Shown one piece after another: positions 9,837 through 20,950 of a DNA stretch of 64,000 bases. The notes beneath the pieces were generated by a model. That model was not told where the DNA came from. It worked only from the letters and a program-made list of their open reading frames with translations, and did no database searches. The position numbers were made by a program, and so were the translations under genes. Each line of letters starts with the position of its first letter. Within the stretch, counting starts at the first letter, position 1. The stretch comes from Orientallactaga sibirica (taxonomy: Eukaryota > Chordata > Mammalia > Rodentia > Dipodidae): assembly GCA_036365145.1 (NCBI GenBank), contig JAEOAD010000040.1, positions 12,836,501-12,900,500 of the forward strand. The letters are read 5' to 3'.

Positions 9837-10084
9837 CCTTAAACCTCAATGCATGTCATTCAGTAAACATGAGCGTTCACTGAAGTGTTTTGGATTTCAT
9901 TGGTTGAATAACTCTCATGTTTTATGTAAACTTCTCATTTCAAATATGCATGCAAACCGATATGTTAGGGCATAGCACACAACAATTGTCTGAATCCTAT
10001 AATTTTACTAATTTGAGGAGGTTTTTTTACAATGTTTTTCTTAGCTTTGGAAAATGTGAGATGAAACTTCTAAGTTAAAAATGA

Positions 10085-10320
10085 TGGGGCTGGAGAGATG
10101 GCTTAGTGGTTAAGTGCTTGCCTGTGAAGCCTAAAGACCCCAGTTCAAGGCTCGATTCCCCAGGACCCACGTAAGCCAGATACACAAGATGGCACATGCA
10201 ACCGGAGTTCGTTTCCAGTGGCGGGAAGCCCTGGTGAGCCCATTACCTCTCTCTCTCTCTGCCTCTTTCTCTCTCTGCCTATCTGTTACTCTCAAATAAA
10301 TAAAGAAAAACAAAACAAAA
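10085..10320 (+). mobile_element. B2-like SINE, type A (first of three in series)
   Basis: Forward copy starting 'ggggctggagagatggctt', with a doubled 'ccccagttcaaggctcgatt' B-box area. Flanked by 'aaaatgatg'-like target sequence. Confidence 0.9.
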
Positions 10321-10343
10321 CAAATTTAAAAAATGATGAGTGA

Positions 10344-10535
10344 GGGCTAGAGAGATGGTTTAGTGGTTAAGGTGCTTGCCTGCAAAGCCAAAGGACACAG
10401 GTTCGATTCCCCAGTACCCACATAAGCCAGATGCATATGGTGGTGCATGCATCTGGAGTTCCTCCCCCCATCTCACTCTCTGCCTCTTTCTTGCTCTCAA
10501 ATAAATAAATAAATAAAAATAAAATATTTTTAAAA
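10344..10535 (+). mobile_element. B2-like SINE, type A (second in series)
   Basis: Preceded by 'aaaaatgatgagtgagggc' and followed by the same word. It lacks the 'cgtttgcagtggctgg' block. Confidence 0.9.
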
Positions 10536-10546
10536 ATGATGAGTGA

Positions 10547-10743
10547 GGGCTAGAGAGATGGCTTAGTGGTTAAGGCTTTTGCCTGCAAAGCCTAAGGTCC
10601 CAGGTTTGATTCCCCAGTACCCACATAAAGCCAGATGCAGTGGCGTGCATGCAGCTGGAGTTCATTGCAGCAGCTGGAGGCCCTAGCGTGCTCATTCTCT
10701 CTCTGCTTATAAGTAAATAAAATATATTTAAAATTTTAGAAAT
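10547..10743 (+). mobile_element. B2-like SINE, type A (third in series)
   Basis: Forward copy starting in the repeated 'aaaaatgatgagtgagggc' and ending near 'aaataaagatgactgagtg'. Confidence 0.9.
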
Positions 10744-11405
10744 AAAGATGACTGAGTGCATACATGTGATATGCGGCTGTCATGTCTGTAATGGACCCCA
10801 TAATCCTGGGCCATTGGCATCACAACTAAGGAGCTGGCAACATGTCACATGATCTGCACATCCCAGCGCCACACAGAGGGAAGACACAGGCTGAGCTTCT
10901 GCTTCCAAAGGGAGGGTAAGGAAAAGCCAGGAGCTTGTTGGGTCACCAGGGGAAAGAGGGAAGAGGTCCCTCCTCTTATGAGGAAGGAAGGAAGGAAGGA
11001 AGAAGAAACTTGCAACCTGGCTGCCTGAGAAAACGAAGACAGGACTGGAACTCCTTTAGAAGGGGGAAGTGTCCCTGGAATAAATGGCAAAAGGCCCTGG
11101 GGCACAGAAACCATGGCTTTCACGAGTCAGGCTCAGAGGTGGGGAGCGGCGGCCAGCCCATAACCAGAAACACAGGTACCGACTGCACGCTTGGTGCATG
11201 GGCTCGGTGCATGCTCAGACCTCCAAAGCAGGCTTCGCATGGGGATGTGCTTTGTTTCCTCAACCGGAAATGTCATTTTCTTTCTTGGCAAGTGAGAAAT
11301 TCTACTCATTCTTCAAAACCATGTCCTTAAAACCTTACCAAGTCCCCAGCGGCAGTGACAAATAAAATCTCTCCTTCCTCACCTCTGTGCTCTTCCACAC
11401 TTCTT
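10744..11405. other. Intronic single-copy block
   Basis: Contains a short GGAA run at about 10982-11002. Overlapping open frames on both strands have no support. Confidence 0.5.
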
Positions 11406-11625
11406 TTTTAAAGAATATATTTTATTTATTCGTTTATAGCACAGACAGATAACGAGAAGAGAGACAGAGCATCGGTGCACCAGGCCCTCTAGCCACTGCA
11501 AACAAACTCCAGACCCTTGCACCACTTTGTGCATCTGGCTTTACATGGGCACTGGGGAATCAAACCCAGGTCGTTAAGCTTTGCAGGCAAGCTCCTAAAC
11601 CTCTGAGCCATCTTATCACAGCTCC
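11406..11625 (-). mobile_element. B2-like SINE, type A, diverged
   Basis: Reverse copy with 'tttatttattcgtttatag' tail side and a damaged tRNA head ('ctgagccatcttatcacag'). Confidence 0.8.
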
Positions 11626-11682
11626 ATACTTGTTTCTCTCTCTCTCTTTTTCTTTTTGAGGCAAACACAACAGACTGCCTTT

Positions 11683-11901
11683 TTTCTTTTATGAGACAGA
11701 CAGAGAGAGAGAGAGAGAAAGAGAAAGGGCATGCCAGGGCCTCTAGTGACTGCAATTAAACTCCAGATGCATGCACCCTCTTGTGTGCATGTGCAACCTT
11801 GCATCACTGTGCATCTGGCTTAAGTGGGATCTGGAGAGTCAAAGTGAGTCCTTAGGCTTTGCAGGCAAGTGCTCAACTGCTAAGGCTATCTCTCCAGCCC
11901 A
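11683..11901 (-). mobile_element. B2-like SINE, type B
   Basis: Reverse copy with the type-B body ('cctcttgtgtgcatgtgca', 'ccttgcatcact'). Ends 'ctatctctccagccc'. Confidence 0.82.
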
Positions 11902-12312
11902 CTTGTTTTTTTTTTTCACTGAAAAAAAAAGACATTTATTTGAACTACCCCTTTGAATTCACGTATTGAAAACTACAACAATCGTCATAGATTTTAGCTA
12001 TGCATTTTCTAAACACTGTTGTCACCCACTATTTTTAGAGCCAAAATAAGACATAAAACCTTATGCTATGTAATGGAGGTTTAGGGGTCATAGAATGAGT
12101 CTCCAAAGTATAAGCTAATTTCACTGCCAGACAGAAGTAGAGTTAGGATTCACTCAGCAAATACCATGTACCTGTTGTAGGTCAGACTCTCCAAATCCCC
12201 CTCCCCACCTTGCGAGCTGAAGATACAACAGTGAATAATTATGCTTTTATTTTCACCACAATGCCTTTCCGATAAACTATATTGAATCTTACCGTATTAA
12301 CAAATAAAATAA
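11902..12312. other. Intronic single-copy sequence
   Basis: AT-rich; no feature recognised. Confidence 0.5.
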
Positions 12313-12314
12313 TT

Positions 12315-12533
12315 GGGCTGGAGAAATGGCTTAACGGTTAAGGCACTTGCCTTCAAAACCGAGTGTCCTGGTTTAGATTTCCCCAGGACCCACGAAAGCC
12401 ACATACACAAAGTGACACATGCATCTGGAGTTTGCAGTGGCTATAGGCCCTAGTGCACCTATTCTCTCTCTCTCTCTCTCTCTCTGTATCATTATCTCTA
12501 TAATTGCAAATAAGTAAAATTAAAAATAAATCT
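12315..12533 (+). mobile_element. B2-like SINE, type A
   Basis: Forward copy 'gggctggagaaatggctta' with a diverged B-box ('ggtttagatttcc'). Confidence 0.88.
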
Positions 12534-13290
12534 TAGAAGAACCACAGCAGAGCAAGATCCACTTTTTTTTTTTTTTTTTTTTTTTTTAAACATTTTGCTG
12601 TGATCTGCATAGAATGTGAGCATGCTAACACTTTGGGTGAATTCCTTATAAAGATCTGTTCAAGCTGTCTGGATTAAGAAAACCATACTGGAATTTACCA
12701 CATATAATGTGAGAATGTAAAACTGTCTATAGGATTAAACATCTAAACAAAAGCAAATCAAAAATGTCACCCTATAACATGAGTGGCAATACCGCAGGGG
12801 CCTCGGAGCCACGTGAAATCTCCCTCTACTGTGCAGGTCTGCCCACGTGTGCCTCTGTGGTGGGCCGGCACCAAGGCCTTGGCATCCTTTGAGGGGCTGC
12901 AGTCATTGCCCTCGCCCTACCCCTGTGGCACCCATAGTGGTCCAGAGGCTTGTGGAGAAAGCTGCTGCCTCAGCCTTAGGCCAGCCCCTCAGCTTCCATG
13001 CTGCTGTGCAGATCATTCAGCTCAGCTCAGCTCAGCTCAGCTCAGCTCAGGAGTCCAGCCTTGCTAGGCGTGGCCGGGGGTCTCCTCTTGTCCGGAGAGC
13101 ACAGTAGATGCAAACACTCAAAAGGTCACTGTCACCACTTTCTTTCCAGTTTAGCTTGCTGTACTGACCTCTGAGCCTGGCAGTGGCTGCAGATCTGGGA
13201 AGAACCCTGAAAGCCAGCACACATAATCCAGGCCGAATGTGAATTTCTCTTAGATTAACATTGGGAATTAGCATTAAAAAGCAGGCAGTG
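12534..13290. other. Intronic single-copy block
   Basis: No coding signal. Contains the CTCAG pentamer array described next. Confidence 0.5.
13018..13050. repeat. (CTCAG)n pentanucleotide microsatellite
   Basis: Six perfect CTCAG units plus a partial unit, not linked to a SINE tail. Confidence 0.95.
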
Positions 13291-13461
13291 CGGGGCGTGG
13301 AGATGCACGCCTTTAATCCCAGCACTCGGGAGGGAGGCAGAGGTAGGAGGATTGTGGTGAGTGTGAGGCCATCCTGAGACTGAATTCCAGGTCAGCCTGA
13401 GCTAGAAAAACCAAAAAAAAAAAAAAAGAAAAAGAAGAAGAAGAAGAAGAAGAAGAAGAAA
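13291..13461 (+). mobile_element. B1 SINE with (GAA)n tail
   Basis: Forward B1, 'cggggcgtggagatgcacg' on, with a short deletion before 'tgaattccaggtcagcc'. The A tail has become a (GAA) run at 13432-13461. Confidence 0.85.
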
Positions 13462-13506
13462 ATAGCATTCCAAATCACTCCTCCCTTCGTTCCTTTGGCT
13501 CTTTTG

Positions 13507-13634
13507 TTTTGAGACAGTCTCATCTATTCCAGATTGGCCTTGAATTTGATACATAGCCAAGGCTGGATCATCTGATCATCCTGCTTATACCTCCCAAGTG
13601 CTGGGATTGTAGGCATGCAGCCCCACAAGTGGCT
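13507..13634 (-). mobile_element. Old B1/proto-B1 SINE
   Basis: Diverged reverse copy: 'tttgagacagtctcatcta', 'gccttgaatttgatacata', 'gtgctgggattgtaggcat'. Closer to generic rodent B1 than to the local consensus, so it is older. Confidence 0.6.
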
Positions 13635-13668
13635 GAAATCACAGTTGTTAAAAGATAACTGAGTTTCA

Positions 13669-13895
13669 GGCTGGAGAGATGGCTTAGTGGTTAAGGCTCT
13701 TGCCTGCAAAGTCAAAGGATCCATGTTTGATTCCCCGGGATCCATGTAAGCCAGATGCACAAGGTGGCGTATGCATCTGGAGTTTGTTTGCAGTGGCTGC
13801 ATGCCTATTCCCTCTCTCTCTGTCTCTCTTCTCCCTCTCTCTCTCTCTCAAAAAATAAATAAATAATAAAATATATTTTACAAAAAAAAAAAAAA
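13669..13895 (+). mobile_element. B2-like SINE, type A
   Basis: Forward copy with a 19-base target-site duplication 'aaaagataactgagtttca' on both sides (about 13650 and 13897). Confidence 0.92.
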
Positions 13896-13966
13896 AGATA
13901 ACTGAGTTTCAATAAAGTCACTGTGGTGTGCTTGCCCAATATGACTGGTGTTCTCCTAACAGGAGG

Positions 13967-13967
<1 letters not shown>

Positions 13968-14010
<43 letters not shown>
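13968..14010. repeat. (CA)n microsatellite
   Basis: About 21 perfect units. Confidence 0.95.
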
Positions 14011-14014
<4 letters not shown>

Positions 14015-15354
14015 AACAATGTGAAGATTAAGGAGGAGGGGGATCTGTATAAGGTGAATTGCCCCACCCTACGCTACCTTCATTTTGGCTTTTTGCCTAC
14101 AGAATTGTGAAGAGGAAAAAACACCGTATTGTTTAAGTCAGAGGTCTGAACCGGGCCTAGAAATGAGTACACCATGATGGGGTCGGGTGGCATTAGAGAC
14201 CACCTTGGCGCTGCAGTTTTGTGTCTCACGCCTTTGTATCTTCACACACCTTCTGCTCGACCTGCTTAGAGGACTCCTAACCATTCCTCCCACCCAGAAC
14301 CCCCCCCGCCCCCGCCCCGTGTCACATTCTCTACAAAGTCGACCTTGAACACTGCGAATAGGAAGAACGGGCTCCCGCCTCTGCTCTGCGCGCCATACGG
14401 GTTATCTGTGACAACCTGCGGAGCACGTGACAGCTCTCCCTGGCTACAAGTCTCCTGGGTATCCAGGACTATTCCTGGCTTCTCTGTGCACCTGCAGCAA
14501 GGCAGTACGGTGCTGGCACTCAGTAATATGTATGTCCGGTTCCTACTTGCTTAGGGCCGGGTGTTCTAGAGAGCAGAGCTTTTCAGAGTGTATAAAGCCA
14601 TGTAATTTAAACACACGGGGTCCAGGACAACCCTCTCAAATCAAACGTGGTATTCGGGGACGATGCTGGTAGTCAACAGTGAGCTTTGCAAACACATGAA
14701 TTTGCACCAGCCTCACCAAGCACGTTCAGGACACCCGTGGTACAGATGAAGGACAAGTGACTCCTTTCTGCCGTTGAGTCAGTCCTGCAATCTCTCTCGT
14801 TCTGACAATGCAAATTTATTCCAATGTGATTGACGTGTGCGATCTCATCTCAAGAAGCACTCAGTGAATGCAGAAAGCTGTGCCCAGCTGCCCGAGATGT
14901 GTGGCAGTAAGACAAAGCTCGCACAGGCATATCTCCAAGTGTCTTCTGGTCACCTCAGAGCCCTGGCTTGGTGAGGGGACACAGTGCAGTGTTGTAGGTT
15001 TTCATCCAGTTTCAGATACCTCTCCACTCCACTCACCATCTCATCACAGACCTCCCAATGTCCCAGGCCACAGGCAAACTCCAGGGCCTAGTCAACGTAA
15101 AGTGTCACGTTTGTTACATTTAGGCATTTCTGAACCAGTTATCTACACCTGTACAACTGTGTGACATTTTATTGAGTTCTCATTAAAATTCAGGTTAGAG
15201 TTTGTACTTTAGATCCCAGTAGAGCCTAGGACAGCACTTTTTCATCTGCTCCAACAATATCTTGAGAAAGATCAATATTCACACTGGCTTTGCTAGCAAA
15301 TAAGTTTGCGCCATACTTTCAGAGTTTGGAACGTGTCATTGCCACTGATATATA
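14011..15354. other. Intronic repeat-poor block, 1.3 kb
   Basis: Contains possible MIR remnants: 'gctggcactcagtaatatg' at about 14512 and 'acagatgaaggacaagtga' at about 14742. A C-rich run lies at 14300-14320. No exon recognised. Confidence 0.5.
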
Positions 15355-15361
15355 TATGTTT

Positions 15362-15412
<51 letters not shown>

Positions 15413-15584
15413 TTTTGAGAGAGAGACAGAGATAGAGAGGCAGATAGAATGGGCTTGCCAAGGTCTCCAGCCACTGCAAATGAACTCCAGATACATGCGC
15501 CACGTTGAGTACTAGGGAATCGAACCCAGATTAGTAGATTGCAGGCAAGTGCCTTTAACCACGGAGCCATCTCTCCAGTCTGCC
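15355..15584 (-). mobile_element. B2-like SINE, type A, with (TTTA)n tail
   Basis: Reverse copy with about 14 TTTA units at 15360-15416. Confidence 0.9.
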
Positions 15585-15599
15585 ACTGATAAAACTTAA

Positions 15600-15822
15600 T
15601 TAAAAAAAATTTATTATGTGTCTGTGTGTGTGTGTGTGAGAGAGAGAGAGAGGAGGTGAAGAAGCAAGGAGAGAGAGAGAGAAAATAAGGGCACACCATG
15701 GACTCTTGCCACCGAAAAAGATTTCGAAATGTATACACCACTTTGTGAATCTGGCTTTATGTGAGTACTGGGAGTTGAACCTGGGCTGGCAGGCTTTGCA
15801 AGGAAGTGTCTTCAGTCCCTCC
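15600..15822 (-). mobile_element. Diverged B2-like SINE
   Basis: Reverse remnants: 'gcacaccatggactcttgc', 'cactttgtgaatctggctt', 'ggcaggctttgcaaggaag'. Its head is worn away. Confidence 0.65.
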
Positions 15823-16150
15823 TTTTTTTTTGGAGACAGGGTCATACACTGTAGCCCACTGACCTGCACACATGTGCAGAGGCCAGAAGAGAATGCCGAG
15901 AGTCTCCCCTCCATGGCTCCTCATGGGTTTCCTTGAGACTGGGTCTCTAACTGATTCCATTCTGGACCTTGCTGGCTCTGCGAGCCCCAGCTGTTCTCTG
16001 AGGTCCACTCCTCACAGGACTGGGCTTACCGGCATGCATGGCCATACCCAGCTGTTTTCATGGGTGCCGGAGAATCAAATTAGTGTGGTGTCAGGCCCTC
16101 GCGCTTCTGTGGGAAGAGCTCTTAACCATTAAGTCATCTCTCCAGCCTCT
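15823..16150 (-). mobile_element. B4-like SINE
   Basis: Reverse B4 order: 'gtgcagaggccagaagaga', 'ttgagactgggtctctaac', 'gcgagccccagctgttctc', 'gccatacccagct', 'aaccattaagtcatctctc'. Confidence 0.75.
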
Positions 16151-16362
16151 CCCCTGACTCCTGCTCTCAATTTTGAGTCAATGCTACCACCCTGCTTTTA
16201 ACCTAAGACTCATGGTTCTCGTAACATGATTCTACTTAGCACCTGACTTCTAGGAACACACCTGTCACTTTATAACAGATCTGTTTATACCTTATCAGTA
16301 TGTCTGAGGTGGCCAGTACCTACCTATGTCTGGGCAGGGAAGTACTGATGAACATAGCAATT

Positions 16363-16536
16363 ATTAGCCGGGTGTGGTGATGCAAACCTTTAATCCCAGC
16401 GCTCAGGTGGGGACAGAGGTGGGAGGATCGCCATGAGTTCAAGGCCACCCTGAGACTACATAGTGAATTCCAGGTCAGCCTGGGCTAGAGTGAGACCCTA
16501 CTTTGAAAAACCAATAATAATAATAATAATAATAAA
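16363..16536 (+). mobile_element. B1 SINE with (AAT)n tail
   Basis: Forward B1 'gccgggtgtggtgatgcaa' through 'ctttgaaaaacc', followed by about 8 AAT units. Confidence 0.92.
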
Positions 16537-17630
16537 ATTAAATTATTTGGCTGTCTCTTGCCCTCTCCCCCAATCTCTCAAAGCAGCACTGATATTTAAT
16601 TTTTCTAGTTTTTTCCCCACTAGTTTTTCAGAAGTACCTTTCACATATGCTTCACTATTCACAAGGGAAATCAAATAATTTTTTTTTAGAAATAGTAACA
16701 GAGGCAGAGGGGATTGCTATGGAGAAGCCTCAGAGTTTGGACACATTTCTCCCACATGTTACAAGACGTGTGGGTGGCAGTTCCTCTCACTGCCACTTTC
16801 TGCGATGTGAGTTTCAGAAGGCGCTGCGAATCTAGAATCCACGGTGAAAGAGAAGAACAGCAGCGGAACTGTCTGCCACGGCTGCACAACGGCGAGACTT
16901 ACGAACAGCCTGGCAATTCTATATGCATTGAACACTGAAGTCACGGGTCTCCCTGGCCATACCGATAGATAAAATGAGGGACAAAGACCTCGGAGGGGCT
17001 TCGGTCACAGACACGAAACCAAGAGGACACAGACAATAGAAAGACAGATACAATCTCTACCCAGGATGTCTAAGAGATTTAATGCGATGAACTGGTTAAC
17101 ACCAGATGGGAGCTGGCCTAACTGAGTCTGAAATCTACTGGGCAGGTCATGGGGAAGGAAAAGTTGAACTTCATAGATACAGGCTAAAGCTACTGCCCAC
17201 AGGTGGAATTTCTTCTCAGGAAAGCCTCGGCTCTGCTTTTCAAACCTTTCATATATCCAGTCAGGTTCACCCAGTTTATATTAAATGATCATCATTATTA
17301 AAGTCAACCGACCATGGGTTTTAATTACGTCTATAAAATAACTCCGCAGCCACAGCTCAGTGAAGCGGCATTAGATGATTAAACAACGGGGGACAATAGC
17401 GTGGCCAAGCGGACACATCAGAAAGATCATCAGGCCCCTCCTTTGGCAGAACAAGGTCAATCCCCAAAGTCAATAGCAATGCCATACTTGCACTGGCAGA
17501 TACATGTCAATATCCTGTGCCCCAGAAGGGGACGCCAAGCCCTTCAATGATGTTCACACTTTTCCTTTTATATCCTGTGACTTCAATTGCAAGATGCAAA
17601 GTTAACCACTACCACTACTACTATTATTAT
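16537..17630. other. Intronic repeat-poor block, 1.1 kb
   Basis: Well-mixed base composition and no recognised repeat. Possible conserved noncoding sequence, especially 17280-17480. No exon with good splice sites was found. Confidence 0.45.
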
Positions 17631-17772
17631 TATTTTTGGTTTTTCGAGGTAGGGTTTCTCTCTAGCCCAGGAATTCATTATGTTGTCTCAGGGTGATCTC
17701 AAACTCACGGCGACCTTCCTACCTCTGCCTCCCAAGTGCTGGGATTAAAGGTGTGTGCCACCATTCTCAGCT
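17631..17772 (-). mobile_element. B1 SINE, short internal deletion
   Basis: Reverse copy 'tttggtttttcgaggtagg' to 'gccaccattctcagc', lacking 'gctgacctg'. Confidence 0.88.
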
Positions 17773-17830
17773 TACTCCTACTATTATTTTTTATTTAATT
17801 TTATTTGATTAATTAATTAATTTATTTATT

Positions 17831-17977
17831 TTGGTTTTGCATCATAGGGTCTCACTCTGGTCCAGGCTGACCTGGAATTCACTCTGTAGTCTCAGGGTGG
17901 CCTTGAACTCACGGCGATCCTCCTATCTCTGCCTCCCGAGTGCTGGGATTAAAGGCGTGCGCCACCACGCTCGACTT
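17831..17977 (-). mobile_element. B1 SINE
   Basis: Reverse copy close to the local consensus, ending 'gccaccacgctcgac'. Confidence 0.9.
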
Positions 17978-18325
17978 ATTTTTTATTATTGTAGGTTATG
18001 TTAGAGGATAAAGGGAGAAGACGGAAGAAGGGTGGTAGTGGCTTCATGGCCTGCTCTGGTTTGATCTCTTCACATACCACTTCCATTTGATGACATAGTA
18101 CTTTTCTACATGCCCAACTTGAAGGCCTGGTGGGTTATAACCCTCGGTTCACAAATGGGCACCTCTGGCTACAAGTGGTTCATGCTTACATATTAAATAT
18201 TAAGTATTTAGCAGGCTCAAACTCTGTCTCTGTCTCTTGTGGCAGTGGGGATAGAACATAAAGCCTTGAACATGGCAGGCAAGTACTTTGTCATTGAGGT
18301 ATAGCCTCCTCCCCACTTTTTTTGG
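17978..18325. other. Intronic sequence, possibly old repeat
   Basis: 'gaacatggcaggcaagtac' and 'ttgtcattgaggtatagcc' (about 18270-18305) resemble an inverted ID/B4-type end; the rest is unrecognised. Confidence 0.4.
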
Positions 18326-18331
18326 TATTTG

Positions 18332-18540
18332 GGCTAGGGAGACGGCTCAGTGCTTAAAGGTGCTTGCTTGCAAAATCTGCTGGCTCAGGTTTGATTCCCC
18401 AGTACCCAGTAAAGCCAGATGCACAAAGTGGCACAGGCACCTGGAGTTCTTTCGCAGCAGCAAGGGGCCCTGGCATGCCTATTCTCTCTCACACATCAAA
18501 CAAACAAACAAACAAACAAACAAATAAATAAGCATTTTTA
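18332..18540 (+). mobile_element. B2-like SINE with (AAAC)n tail
   Basis: Forward copy 'gggctagggagacggctca', with a tail of seven CAAA units at about 18497-18525. Confidence 0.88.
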
Positions 18541-18597
18541 AAAGGAATTTCAGTAAGTTTCCCATATTGGCTTGACCCCTCCCCCCAAAAAAATATT

Positions 18598-18815
18598 GGG
18601 GCTGGAGAGATGGCTTAGCGGTTAAGGTGCTTGCCCATGAAGCCTAAGGACCCAGGTTCAAATCCTCAGGACCCACATAAGACAGATACACAAGGTGGTA
18701 CATGCATCTGGACTTTGTGTGCAGTGGCTGGAGGCCCTGATGCCCCATTCTCTTTCTTTCTATCTGTCTCTTCCTTCCCCCTACACACTCTCTCTCTAAA
18801 ATAAATAAAATATTA
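18598..18815 (+). mobile_element. B2-like SINE, type A
   Basis: Full-length forward copy ending in 'ctctaaaataaataaaata'. Confidence 0.92.
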
Positions 18816-18960
18816 AAAAATTATTGACAACTTCTGTATGACAATATGCCAAGATAATAACCCCTTTTTGCCACCCTCCCCAAAAGCTGTTTCTTTAAGG
18901 GAGAGTCTGTTGAGAATGCCAGAATTTTCTTCTAAATCCTGGGTGAATCACAAGCAGGGG
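18816..18960 (-). mobile_element. L1 3' end fragment, diverged
   Basis: 'ttattgacaacttctgtat' resembles the inverted L1 terminus seen at 4214. The following pyrimidine-rich 'ccaccctccccaaaagc' fits the L1 3'UTR. Confidence 0.45.
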
Positions 18961-19185
18961 CCTGCCACAGGCTCCAGATGGCTTCTCCATATCTCATGAC
19001 ACATAAAACAGCATTGGATCTTATGGATTAGGCCCAAATGCCAGTGCAGAATACATACATGGCAGCTCAGACCTGTTGCAAAGCATTCTCCAGCTTTGGT
19101 TCCTATTCAAAATCAACAGCTATTTGAATCACATAGTAAGCGGGAAAGTACAATATACACACACGAGGAATAAATTGCTTCCAAA

Positions 19186-19340
19186 ATCCTGGCTTGACAG
19201 TGTACATCTTTAATTAATCCCAGCACTTGGGAGGGTGAGGTAGGATGATTACTATGGGTTTGAGGCCAGCCTGGACTACAGAGTGAGTTCCAGGTCAGCA
19301 TGGGCTAGAGGGTAACCCTGCTTAAAAATAAACAAACTCT
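19186..19340 (+). mobile_element. B1 SINE, diverged
   Basis: Forward copy: 'cagcacttgggagggtgag', 'gaggccagcctggactaca', 'gagtgagttccaggtcagc'. Confidence 0.8.
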
Positions 19341-19944
19341 AAATCCAAAGCAGACCTCCAGATGTGCCTCTTTTAGGGCTGTAAGCACAGGCTACCTGGC
19401 ACTTAACAAGGACATTTCAACTTGCCCTGCATTGCTGGACCTCTAGAAATGTCATCAACAAAACAGGGCCATGAATTCTACTAGGCACTGTTTCCCATCC
19501 TTTCATCAGAATGCCTTACCAATATGTCCAGGGCAATTGCTATTTCCTGCTTACCAGATCCAATCATCATATTGGCAAGTTTATAGCTTTTGTAATTTAC
19601 TATAAAAGAGCTACGTGGTGCTAGACAGCTCAAAGTCATGAGGAAAATTGTAATTACTGATAATCCAGAGACTCAACAGGAGCTAGTTAAATAATCGTTT
19701 ACAGCTTTGAGGATCATGTGATTGATGAATAATATTCATTAAGCCTCAGGGGCAGATGGCATCTTTGACTCCTGCTGAATAGAAGATGAGTTTAGGGTTA
19801 AATTTTCAAACCATGCCGAAGTGCATATAAAACTTCTCTAGAGATGTAAACTATCGGTTCTACTATGTGAGCATTAGCTCTTGGTAAACTGAGTGGAATT
19901 GTTGATGGTGGCAGTGGGCAAGTGGGCAAGGGTCGGAGTGTCAC
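19341..19944. other. Repeat-free AT-rich block, candidate regulatory sequence
   Basis: About 600 bases with no repeat. It is dense in homeodomain-type AT words ('taattac', 'taatcc', 'attgatgaat', 'aatattcatt') at about 19600-19750. I infer possible enhancer function only. Confidence 0.35.
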
Positions 19945-20286
19945 TGTGGTGATTCGAATGTACAATGTCCCCCATCGACTCATGTATTTGACTACTTCAT
20001 TCCCTAGCCCGCAGTCTAGTACACAAGGGGTGGAACCTTTAGGAGGTGGAACCTTGCTGGAGGAAGTATGTCACTGGGGGGTGGGTCATGAGGTGTGACA
20101 CTACATCCTGCTTCCTCTTGCTCCACTTGTGCCCTGATGCAGTGCGGGCTTCCTGCTCCTGCCCTGGTCTTCCTGCCACGATCGGCTCTACCGTGTGGAA
20201 CTATTTACATTAAACCCTTTCCTTCCATAAGTTGCTTCTGGTCGGGTATTTTGTCCCTGCAACAAGAATGTAACTGATAGATACAG
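19945..20286 (+). mobile_element. ERVL-MaLR (ORR1/MT-like) solo LTR
   Basis: Starts 'tgtggtgattcgaatg', then 'ggaggtggaaccttgctgg' and 'tgtcactgggggg'. Ends 'gttgcttctggtcgggtat' and 'tttgtccctgcaacaagaa'. Typical non-autonomous LTR layout with no internal region. Confidence 0.82.
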
Positions 20287-20489
20287 ACATTCACATTTGT
20301 CAGACCCACTGGACAAAACCCTTGTTTGGTTACTAGAGACCTGTGAAATGCGGGCCCAAGCCGTAGATATGGTATTTAGGTGGCTTAGAGAAGGAAAAGG
20401 AAGGACCCTGGTCTTCTGTGCCTCCCTATGAGGAGAGCTACAGCAATATTTCTGAGAATTGTGTGGTGGGGCATAAGAGACATCAATTA

Positions 20490-20790
20490 TGTGGTGGTTT
20501 GAATGTAAATGTCCCCAATAGCCTCAGGTAATTTTTACTAAGCTTCCTACTTGGTCCAGAGCTAGTGGAGTCTGGGAGGTGGAACCTTGCTGGAGGCAGT
20601 GTATTTCTGGGGGCACACCTTGGGGCTGAGGGGTCAGGAGGTGATGTCAACCCTCTGCTCATACCATTGTTTCCCCCTGCCATCATGAAGCTTCCCCTTG
20701 AGGCTTTAAGCCTAAATAAACCCTTTCCTCCCACAAGCTGCTCTTGGTCAGATGCTTTCTGCCAGCAATGTGAAAAGCTGACTGCAACAC
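20490..20790 (+). mobile_element. ERVL-MaLR (ORR1/MT-like) solo LTR
   Basis: Starts 'tgtggtggtttgaatg' and has 'ggaggtggaaccttgctgg'. A possible polyadenylation word 'aataaa' lies at about 20714, and it ends 'gccagcaatgtgaaaagct'. Same orientation as the LTR 200 bases before it, but not identical. Confidence 0.85.
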
Positions 20791-20950
20791 TAATGTAGCC
20801 AGATTGGTGACTTTTGGATTCAGTGAGAGACCCTGTCTCAAAATAGAAAGGTGGAGAGTGATTGAGAAAAATACCCAAAGTCAACTTTAGCCTCCACATG
20901 CATACATACACATATGAACACGCATACACACACATGCACACACATATGAC
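20791..20950 (+). mobile_element. B4-like SINE 3' fragment
   Basis: 'gagagaccctgtctcaaaa', 'caactttagcctccacatg' and a CA-rich end match the 3' half of B4. Confidence 0.55.

Noticed and set aside
10085..10743. tRNA genes suggested by A-box and B-box words
   Set aside because: These are SINE heads. They lack a foldable anticodon arm and are followed by SINE bodies.
18497..18525. Regularly spaced short repeats as a CRISPR-like array
   Set aside because: Simple microsatellites with no spacers, in a mammalian genome.
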